Positions 56,100 through 64,000 of a stretch of DNA of 64,000 nt are shown piece by piece (the stretch's first letter is position 1; every line of letters begins with the position of its first letter). The DNA comes from Lithodes maja. Taxonomy: Eukaryota; Arthropoda; Malacostraca; Decapoda; Lithodidae. The notes under the pieces are model-generated. The model was not told the DNA's origin, searched no databases, and saw only the letters and a list, made by a program, of their open reading frames with translations. Position numbers and translations under genes: made by a program. The DNA is taken from NCBI GenBank assembly GCA_037953745.1, contig JBAKBP010003081.1, positions 96,839-160,838 of the forward strand, given 5' to 3'.

Positions 56100-58994
56100 A
56101 GAAGTAAGTAATATAAATAGTGGTACAATATCATACCTTAGTACAAGATAATAACAACAGTCAAATAGATACTAATAGAAGAAAAGAAGGTCCACCAGAC
56201 ACCAGTAAAAGAAATTATATTACACAAACTGTAGGAGTTTATGTAATAAAATGGACGAACTTAGAGCACTTGTTAGCAATGAAAATATAGACATAATAGC
56301 GCTTACTGAAACATGGATTAATACAGAATCCAAGCATTTTTTAACAGAATTTGATATACCAGGATATAGTTTGTTTAAATATGACCGAACAAGTAGGAGG
56401 GGCGGCGGTATAGCAGTGTTTGTCAGGAGTTCATTAAAATGCTGTACTAACTCAGGTATTAGGCTAAATAATGATAACAAAAGTGTTTGGGTAGAGGTTA
56501 GCGAAGGCAGCGAGACCATAGTTATTGGAGTAATTTATAGACCACCAAATATGAGTAGAAATGAAGGTAAATCTTTATGGCAGGAAGTGAAAATAGCATC
56601 AAGGTTTAGCAATGTGTGCATTATGGGGGATTTTAATTTTCCGAAGATTGATTGGCAGCATCAGATCGGCGACTCAGATTCTGAGGAGTTTATTGAGGCG
56701 GTACAAGATAGTTTTTTATTTCAATTCATTGACTCGCCGACTAGAGGTAATAATATCCTTGATTTAGTTCTCAGTAATAATGAACATATGATAAATAATG
56801 TTGAGATAGGGGACCAACTAGGAAATAGTGATCACAAATCTATTTATATTAATATACAATGGACAGGAAATGCTAAAGAGAATCCGGCACTTATCCCAGA
56901 TTTCAGAAAAGCCGATTATGGTGGGATAAGAAGAGCTTTAAGGGTGGACCCTATTGTTAAACAATTAAGTCAGGATAAGCCAGAGTTAAGCTTGACAGCT
57001 ACATATGAACAGTTTATTTCTTCACTTCACAATGCGCAAAATAAATATATCCCCAAAAGAAGATTTAGATCGATACAGAACAACCAAAATGGATGAATAA
57101 TAAACTAATAGATCTTATAGGAAAAAGGAAAGGAATATATAGAAAAATTAAGGAAGGCGAAACTCACCTACTTATTTACTATCAGACTCTTTATCAAGAC
57201 AGGTCAAAAAAGAAATTAGGACAGCAAAAAGAAATTATGAAATAAGGATAGCCAACGACTCAAAAAATAACCCTAAAGCTTTTTACCAACTATATAAATC
57301 TAAAGTTAGAAATGTAATAGGCCCCCTTAAAACTTCGATAGGAGAAATGACAGAAAATGATTTAGAAATGTGCAGTACATTAAATAGTCAGTTTCTATCC
57401 GTTTTCACTAATGAAAATTTGGCACAGATTCCAGAAGTCAGTAAGGTATATAGCGATAGTATAGAAAATAGGTTAAGTACGGTTACTATAAGTAGAAATG
57501 ATGTGCTTAAGGAAATTGACAAACTGAAGCCTCAGAAATCATCTGGTCCTGATGAGGTATATGCTAGAGTATTAAAAGAATGCAGAGATGAGTTAAGTTA
57601 CCCATTAACATTTCTCTTTAACAAGTCATTAGAAACAGGTATAGTTCCAGAAGCTTGGAAGCTTGCAAATGTAGTTCCGATCTTCAAAAAAGGTGATAAA
57701 TCCATAGCATCAAATAATCGTCCCATTAGTCTCACTTCAATCATAGGAAAGCTACTAGAGTCAATTATTGCTAGGAAAATGAGAAACCACTTAGAAACAT
57801 TTAACTTAATCAATTCTTCTCAGCATGGATTCACTCAGGGACGTTCTTGCCTTACTAATGTGCTTAGCTTTTTCTCAGAGGTATATGAAGCAGTAGATAA
57901 TGACAAATCATATGATATTATATATTTAGATTTCAGTAAAGCTTTCGACAGAGTCCCTCATGAGAGATTGATGAGAAAGGTTGAGGTGCATGGAATAGGT
58001 GGGGCGTTGTTAGGATGGATTAGGTCATGGCTAATTGGTAGGAAGCAGAGAGTCAGCATAAATGGTACTAAGTCAGAGTGGGGATCAGTCAAGAGTGGTG
58101 TCCCCCAGGGATCTGTATTGGGTCCTCTGTTATATATCATATACATAAATGACCTAGATTTAGGTATAACTAGTAGGATAAGTAAATTCGCAGACGATAC
58201 CAAAATAGGGAGACCAATAGATTCAGATAGCGACATAGAGTGCCTCCAAAGAGATCTAGATACCTTACACGAATGGTCAGTAAAGTGGCAGATGAATTTT
58301 AACATTGACAAATGCAAGGTATTAAAGATAGGGAAGACGAATACTAATGCAAAATATAAACTAGCTAATGCTGAATTAGAAAACTCAGACTGCGAGAAAG
58401 ATTTGGGTGTGTTTGTTAGCAACGATTTGAAACCTAGAAAACAGTGTATAAGCGTACGTAACAAGGCAAACAGGATTCTGGGGTTCATCTCAAGGAGTGT
58501 GAGTAACAACTGCCGATGTTATCTTGAAACTTTACTTGTCATTAGTAAGACCTCATATGGATTATGCTGTCCAATTTTGGTGTCCTTATTACAGAATGGA
58601 TATAGATTCCTTGGAGAGAGTACAGCGAAGAATGACAAAAATGATTCATAATATTAAAAATGTACCATATGAAGAAAGGTTGAACAAATTAGGCATACAT
58701 TCGTTAGAAAGACGCAGAGTTAGAGGGGATATGATAGAAGTGTTCAAGTGGTTCAGTGGGGTAAATAAAGGAGACATGAAAAATGTACTGAAGCTAAGTG
58801 ATAGCGAAAGAACTCGAACAAATGGTTATAAATTAGATAAATTTCGTTTCAGAAAAGATATAGGCAAATATTGGTTTGGTAACAGAGTTGTAGATGACTG
58901 GAATAGGCTACCAAGTGATATAGTGGGATCAAGAACGATAGGGAGCTTTAAGATAAAATTAGATAGGCATATGGACGAGATGGGTTGGGTGTGA
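56100..58994 (+). pseudogene. CR1 ORF2: endonuclease and RT with three frame breaks
   Basis: Frames 56251-57096, 57347-58651 and 58524-58994 carry the APE-type endonuclease (ALTETWINTES, YRPPNMSRNEG, CIMGDFNFPKIDWQ, LGNSDHKSIY), RT ([52 protein letters not shown]) and the C-terminal block (LERVQRRMTK, DWNRLPSDIVG, ending EMGWV). Breaks lie near 56215-56235, 57085-57345 and 58508. The true start is probably near 56100. Catalytic residues of both enzymes are still readable. Confidence 0.87.
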
Positions 58995-59295
58995 GGGGGA
59001 TCTACCAGGTGTGGGCCAATCGGCGCTCAGCAGACCCCCGTTATCTTGTGTTAATCTCTGACCGTTTTGGTGGGGTCAGTACTCAAGGTATTAGTGAGTT
59101 GGGCCTATAATTGGGCCTTGTAATTGGGGTTGGGTGTGATTGGGTCCTGCCTTGTATGGGCCGATAGTCTTTTTGCAGACTCCCATTTTCTTATGTTCTT
59201 ATGTTCTTATATTGGCTCTCCAGTAATGCTGGGGTCACACATTCACGTATATGCTCCCGTATGCTCCCGTACGAAGGTTTATTGGTAGTTGGCAA

Positions 59296-59606
59296 CCGAA
59301 TACGTAAAACGTAATGGCTTAGTACGCAAAACTTCAATGAAATTGTGTCTAGTCGTGGGGGTTGGTACGCATGGCGGGTGTAGCCACGCTGGTCTTGTAG
59401 GTGGTTGGTGCGGCCGAGGTTGCCCGGTATCCTTTGGATTGCGAATCGGATACGGGGCTCGTGCTCACGTATGTAAAAAGTTGGGAATGCATACGTTTTA
59501 CCTGTCTACCTGCTACGTATTACGGGTGCAGCCACGTAAAACGTAGCAGCTAGGCAGGTAAAACGTAAGTTTCGTCCGCCAATCGTACAATGTTCACGTA
59601 AAACGT
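59296..59606. promoter_or_regulatory. subterminal repeat array of the Harbinger element
   Basis: The 9-base core GTAAAACGT or its inverse occurs five times: near 59304-59312, 59491-59500 (inverse), 59536-59544, 59558-59566 and 59598-59606. Three copies have the full form ACGTAAAACGT. Subterminal motif clusters are often transposase-complex binding sites; that role is inferred here. Confidence 0.6.
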
Positions 59607-59691
59607 GAAAGTGAAAGTAAGTCCGGCCGCATCTGGCAACACCGCCACACTACGTGTTGGCGGGAAGACGCGGCACCGCTGTACGAGGGGG

Positions 59692-59699
59692 TATATAAG
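59692..59699 (+). promoter_or_regulatory. TATA box for the Myb-like gene
   Basis: TATATAAG lies about 30 bases before an initiator-like TCATAC near 59719-59725 and 170 bases before the ATG at 59869. It places the start of transcription downstream of the earlier in-frame ATG at 59605. Confidence 0.55.
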
Positions 59700-59868
59700 C
59701 AGCAGCGGGGGACACTCCCGTCATACCTCTCACCAAACCGGAGCAGCAAACAACAACCCTGCCACCTGCCTGACACCCTCTTCACCCTGCCCCCCTGCCC
59801 TGCTTGCCACCCTTTGCACCCTGCCCTGCCCTGCTTGTCACCCTCTGCACCCTGCCCTGCCTTGTACC

Positions 59869-62210
59869 ATGCAGAAGAAAGGAGTGAAGAAGGTCAGGAA
59901 GGCTTCCCCTGCCACCTCGACGTCTGAAGACACTTCACCTGTTGCCCCCTCTCAGCCCGGCCCCTCCAACTCTGACCCTTCTCAGCCTGGCCCCTCGACG
60001 CCTGAAGGTGAAATTGTTCTCGACCTCGGCCCCGATAGTGGAGAGCTCGAGGTTGAAATTGATGATGAGAGTGACGAGGAAGAAGAGGAGGAAGAAGTAG
60101 AACCTGCACTTCCCAACAGCCCTGCTCCACCAAAGAAACGCCGCAGGAAGAAGACCAACGTGATACTGACGGAGGAGACGGAGAGGATGCTGGCTGAGTG
60201 GATTGAGCTGGATGCGCCTTTCATTATTGACAAGGGGGACCCCCGGCACAAGAATAAGGAACATATAGATTCTGTATGGTCGGAGAAGGCTTCGAGCATG
60301 GACCCACCAATGACCGCCTTCGAGTTGAAGACCTGGTGGGGATCTCTTCGCTCCAGGTTCGGCCGGCTCAGCAAGTTAAAGAGTGGTGATGGGGCCAAAC
60401 GACTGACTGAGAGGGAGAGGTGGATCCTCAGCATATTCCACTTCATGAAGCCACACATCGTCCGTCAGAAGAAGCCCCGGTCACTTGGTATGCCTGAGGT
60501 ACGTTGATATTTCTTATGTTTTCAAACCCTTCCACAGTGACAGTGTTAGTTTTAGGTTATTTTCATAATTATTTTGCTTATAATGATGCTATTATTGTGT
60601 TCAATTTATCGTGTTAAACTTCCAATATTTGTTAATGAAACGCATAATAACTCAAATCAGTTTATTCATGTTATTTTAAAGGTTACAAGGATGAATGGTT
60701 ATGTTAAATTGTATTTTAAAAGTTATTTACATAAATAAATACATGTTACTAATTCTACATTCATGTCACAACAGACTGCTGCCCAGGATGCAGCACCGGC
60801 GCCTGCTGCTGTTCCTGTCCCTCACCCCACCCAAACACCTTCTGTCCCAGTCTACGAGGTGGATGAGCTCTCTGCTGGCAGTCAGGAAGAGGAGGACCCA
60901 CCCCCAGCCATCGCCCAGCCTGCACGGAAGGTGAAGAAGGGAAAGCCTCCTGGTGCTGTCCCTTCGACATCAACACACGGGACCCTGGAGCAAGTGAGTA
61001 GAGAAAATCTTACATAAGAACATAAGAACATAAAAAAATGGGAGTCTGCAGAAAGCCAATTTGCCTAAGCAAGGCAGATCCCTGTCCTACGCAACCCCAA
61101 TTTAATTACAAAGCCCAAATATAGGGTCCACACTCTAATACCCTGAGGTTAATCTTACCAAAACGGCTAGGGATTAACGCAGGATTATTGGGGTCTGCAG
61201 AGTGCTGATTGGCCCAACCCGGCTGATCCCCCTTCACACCAAACCCCTCTCGTCCATATGATTATCCAATTTTATCTTAAAGCTCCCTACAGTTTTACAT
61301 CCCACTACAGCACTTTGTTGTTACATTGTCCATTGGTGGCACCCCATTGCAATTCCAAGCTATTATTAGATAAAGTGTTTATGTTTCCAAAGTTATTACA
61401 ATAACATAAATTAATAATAATAATAAAGATGTCATGATTCCACACCATACTATCGACAATAACTTTGAACATATTTTGTTCCCAAAATACCACAACATTT
61501 CATTGGTTAAAATAAATGTGTTGTCAAATATTAAAATATTGTGTTTCGTGTGTTTAATGTTTTATTGTTTCTTGTTCAAGGTCCTCGCGAATTCTGAGAA
61601 GCTGCGAGAGAACCTGGGTCAGGCGTTCGATGTTGTCGAGGACCAGGACCACAAATATTGGCGCTACTCCCTGGAAGGCATGGTGAAAGACTGTGTGGGG
61701 CTGCCTCCAGCTTACAACACCACACTCAAGCTAGAACTGTTGGCAGCCATCGACAGGTTCAAGGTTGCCCATGCAGAGGGACTGCCCCGGCCTGGTCCGG
61801 ACCTCTTGCTGCACGCCCACAGGAGCTTTGGCTTGCCGGCGCCCCTACCCCAACCCGTGATACAGCAGCCTCCGACAGTGATGTACCAGGGCACTCCAGC
61901 AACTACCCTGCCTCCTCCCACCCTGTCGACCCAGCCTCAGCCTGGTCTTGGGGGCCTCGTGATACCTGCACACCAGGTTGCAGCCTTGAAGGCGATGTTG
62001 GTGCAACCACCTTTGACGACACCCCCTCGCAAATTCGTCCCACCTACTGCCTCCACACCCAGCCAACCGTCTTTCGACCTAGGGCAGTTTGGAAACACAT
62101 TTATAGAAATGTTGACGGCTCATAAATCCCCAACACCTGTCATTCTTGGTACGTCTGTGTCTGCCATAGATCCCCTGAATGAGACACAGGAGATCCCCAA
62201 GCAGTCTTAA
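59869..62210 (+). CDS. Harbinger Myb/SANT-like DNA-binding protein, three exons
   Basis: Exons 59869-60498, 60775-60993 and 61581-62210, joined at GAG|GTACGT...ACAACAG|, GCAA|GTGAGT...TTCAAG|. All introns are phase 0 and the sum is 492 codons plus stop. Domains: a basic N-terminus (QKKGVKKVRK), an acidic run (residues about 55-80), a basic patch (KKRRRKK), then a trihelix/Myb-like region (TEETERMLAEWIELDA, VWSEKASSMD, LKTWWGSLRSRFGRL) at residues 105-190. Exon 3 is Pro-rich with repeated LPxP sequence. Harbinger elements are known to encode such a partner, which helps import the transposase and bind the ends. Intron 2 contains a CR1 fragment. AATAAA at 62386 could signal polyadenylation. Confidence 0.75.
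61014..61318 (-). mobile_element. CR1 3'-end fragment in intron 2
   Basis: Starts with the inverse of the TTATGTTC tail (CATAAGAACATAAGAACATA) and matches the CR1 3' UTR and last codons seen at 36238-36520. It is oriented opposite to the host gene and leaves both splice sites intact. Confidence 0.85.
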
Positions 62211-62215
62211 TACCC

Positions 62216-62246
<31 letters not shown>

Positions 62247-62696
62247 CTATAAATATTAATGTGTATTTTTAAAAAATATATGTATCTGTGTTATGACGTG
62301 TGTGTTTCTATTTCCAATATTTTATCATAATTGTTGATTAATAAGATGAATTTTTTTTTTATAATGAAAGTAATGAGCATACACAATAAATAATTCATTT
62401 AAACGCAATACTGATAATATGGTTATTACTAATTTTGACAATCATTGATGGACAACTTACATTAAATAGAACATAAAGTACAAAACAAAGGTAACATGCA
62501 AAACATAGCAAAATTGAATGCAATTCGAAAGTCAAAGATGTAAAATTAAATAAGCATAGTACAATTTAAGTAAACATATTATTTAAACTACATACGAAGA
62601 ACCTAAACATTAGAGAAAATGCACTTTCAAAGATACAATTACAATACAAAGCAAACTAGCAAAGCATCGATGTATTTAAAAATAAATGTAACTCAC
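62216..62696. other. intergenic region between convergent Harbinger genes
   Basis: (AT)n at 62217-62246, then AT-rich sequence with a possible AATAAA for the plus-strand gene near 62386. No further gene was seen. Confidence 0.6.
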
Positions 62697-63962
62697 CTAA
62701 ATCCGGTCATCCTGCCAAGCCACAGATCCTTGAGGGGAATTAAAGTAGGTCTTGAGGTAGTTGCGTTGAGCCTTGGCAAGCAGGGTTGCAGTGTTGCGGG
62801 TCACGGGTGGGATGTTGTTTCCTACAGGTGGGTCAGTCCTCCAGGCGCCAGGTATGAGTTGGTGGGTGTGTGGGTCCTCTTGATCTACCTCTGATTGTGG
62901 TGGGCATCGGCCTCGTAGGACGTTGTGCAGAATGCATGAGGCCAACACAACAACCTCTACACGTTCAGGTTTTAGAGATATTGCAGTGTGGAAAACACGG
63001 AAGCGGTTGGCAAGAATGCCAAAGGCGTTCTCTACCGTCCGGCGGGCCCTGCTGATTCTGTAGTTGTAGATTCGTTCCTGCTTCGTGAGGGCTCGTAGGG
63101 GGTAGGGCTTCATCATGTAGGCGCGTAGAGGGAATGCATCATCACCTACTAAGAAGTATTCAGTGGGTGGTCCAGTGGGATCGGTAGAGATGACCTCGGC
63201 GGTTGGCAGATTTGCGTCCTGTTTTTCAAGCAAGTTAGACAGACTGGTGTGTGCAAAGCCACCACCATCAGACTCTGACCCTATGGCACCAACGTCGACG
63301 TATATGAACTTGTAGTTGGAGTCAACAATTGCCATCAGGACAATGGAAAAAAACTTCTTGTAGTTGAAGTAATATGTTCCACCAAAGTGTGGGTTTCGGA
63401 TCCGTATGTGTTTGCCATCAATGGCTCCTACACAATGCGGCAGATTCCATCGTTCCTCATATCCTCTGGCAACCTCCTTCCATGCAGCAGGCGATTGTGG
63501 CGTCTTGATCTCCTGCTCTCCATAGACAGAAATGATGGCCTGGCAGGTGTCGGGAACAATTTGGCTGATGGTGTTGTGGGCAACACGAAAGTTGTATTGT
63601 AGGCTCTTATAGGAGTCACCCGTAGCGAGGAAACGTAGGGTGATGGCCAACCGCAGACCAGGAGGAATGGGGTTACGCCAGAATGTAGGTTTCTTCTGAA
63701 TGAGGGGTGTGACACGTTCAACTATCTCATCAAATAGTTGTTTGTCTACCCGGGTGAAGTTTTTGTAGAGTTGTGGACATTCGGTGGCCAACTCTTTCAT
63801 CAGCTTCTCATAATGGCCATGTTCAGGCCTACGTTGTAGATAGGGCCACACCCACACTGTCCTCTTGCTCCTTTCATTCTTCTTCTCTTCTTCTTCTTCA
63901 TGGATGTTGTTTGCTATTGCAAGCAGTTCCAACATTTCTATGTAGGAAATGATCCATTGCAT
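62697..63962 (-). CDS. PIF/Harbinger DDE transposase (HARBI1-like), intact
   Basis: 421 residues from ATG 63962. The N-terminus has an acidic/basic stretch (HEEEEEKKNERSKR), then a helix-turn-helix-like region (RLAITLRFLATGDSYKSL, VAHNTISQIV). The DDE_Tnp_4 core shows all three catalytic acids: CVGAIDGKHIRI, FLVGDDAFPLRAY and RRTVENAFGIL. Length and motif spacing suit the family. The stop TAG is followed by GTGAGT, so a spliced 3' exon cannot be excluded, but the protein already appears complete. It would cut and join the transposon ends with help from the Myb-like partner. It is convergent with that gene, 486 bp away. Confidence 0.9.
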   Translation of the reverse strand: MQWIISYIEMLELLAIANNIHEEEEEKKNERSKRTVWVWPYLQRRPEHGHYEKLMKELATECPQLYKNFTRVDKQLFDEIVERVTPLIQKKPTFWRNPIPPGLRLAITLRFLATGDSYKSLQYNFRVAHNTISQIVPDTCQAIISVYGEQEIKTPQSPAAWKEVARGYEERWNLPHCVGAIDGKHIRIRNPHFGGTYYFNYKKFFSIVLMAIVDSNYKFIYVDVGAIGSESDGGGFAHTSLSNLLEKQDANLPTAEVISTDPTGPPTEYFLVGDDAFPLRAYMMKPYPLRALTKQERIYNYRISRARRTVENAFGILANRFRVFHTAISLKPERVEVVVLASCILHNVLRGRCPPQSEVDQEDPHTHQLIPGAWRTDPPVGNNIPPVTRNTATLLAKAQRNYLKTYFNSPQGSVAWQDDRI

Positions 63963-64000
63963 GAGCCGGGTGTTATGCCTGTTCTCCGGTTTGATTAGGG

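Larger units (their letters stand above)
54990..59213 (+). mobile_element. nearly full-length CR1 element
   Basis: 5' UTR, intact ORF1 (55091-55984), ORF2 (about 56100-58994, with frameshifts), 3' UTR and a tail of TTATGTTC units (59192-59213). The 3' UTR matches other CR1 copies (GCAGACTCCCATTTTCTTAT). The 5' boundary is uncertain, since no second copy extends this far. Confidence 0.85.
59228..64000. mobile_element. PIF/Harbinger DNA transposon (right end outside window)
   Basis: Two convergent genes typical of PIF/Harbinger: a Myb/SANT-like DNA-binding protein (59869-62210, plus) and a DDE transposase (63962-62697, minus). The left end probably starts at TGCTGGGGTCACACATTCACG after a TAA (59224-59226), consistent with the 3-bp TWA duplication of this superfamily, but the right end is not in the window to confirm it. 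Both genes look intact, so this may be a recently active copy. Confidence 0.8.

Noticed and set aside
59605..59868. Upstream in-frame extension of the Harbinger Myb-like gene
   Set aside because: It starts before the TATA box at 59692 and encodes low-complexity sequence; the ATG at 59869 fits the promoter better.
60695..60934. ORFs in other frames over exon 2 of the Harbinger gene
   Set aside because: Shadows of the spliced exon; the phase-0 exon model explains the region.

Overview
This window looks like repeat-dominated arthropod DNA, most likely from a crustacean such as a decapod. That taxonomic guess is an inference from the mix of CR1-type LINEs, BEL/Pao and Ty3/gypsy LTR elements, Penelope-like sequence, tRNA-like SINEs and very frequent (AT)n, (GT)n and (GA)n tracts. 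I found no convincing host housekeeping gene. The sequence shows mobile elements, many inserted inside one another, with short unclassified stretches between them.

Layout. 1-11168: one long, decayed Ty3/gypsy element on the minus strand with about 2.75 kb LTRs; its 3' LTR is cut by the window edge and carries a TTAA-flanked MITE. 11169-20320: microsatellites, three TTAA-type MITEs, tRNA-like SINE heads, two copies of an unclassified repeat (here repeat X), a rotted CR1 copy, a Penelope-like remnant with inverted ends that carry a hammerhead-like motif, and a possible solo LTR. 20355-24565: LINE-D (minus) split by LINE-B (minus), which is itself split by a CR1 fragment (plus). 24570-29905: LINE-C (minus) split by a 3.4 kb DNA transposon with long inverted arms and a two-part gene resembling an XPG/FEN1-type nuclease. 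29905-34440: a LINE-D piece, then LINE-E (minus) containing two TA-flanked MITEs, an (AAC)n-tailed SINE-like element and a TTAA-family MITE. 34505-35425: third copy of repeat X. 35430-49192: LINE-B (minus) interrupted by a near full-length CR1 (minus), itself interrupted by a young BEL/Pao retrotransposon and a second (AAC)n element. 49384-54684: a broken DNA transposase split by a CR1 copy (plus), which carries a hAT MITE. 54990-59213: a nearly full-length CR1 (plus) with an intact SGNH-esterase ORF1. 59228-64000: a PIF/Harbinger transposon with both genes apparently intact, running off the right edge.

How the genes work together. Each gene group serves only its own element: gag, protease, reverse transcriptase/RNase H and integrase in the LTR elements; a coiled-coil/esterase ORF1 plus endonuclease/reverse transcriptase ORF2 in CR1; a Myb/SANT-like DNA-binding partner plus a DDE transposase in Harbinger. 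The best-preserved elements are the Harbinger unit, the BEL/Pao unit (562-bp LTRs differing at 3 sites by my reading) and the CR1 copy at 54990-59213. The observations most worth a second look are the perfect 158-bp direct duplication around the BEL/Pao element, the Penelope-like ends, the transposon whose arms are themselves inverted repeats, the twin subterminal motif shared by the TTAA MITEs, and the three-exon phase-0 gene in the Harbinger element.
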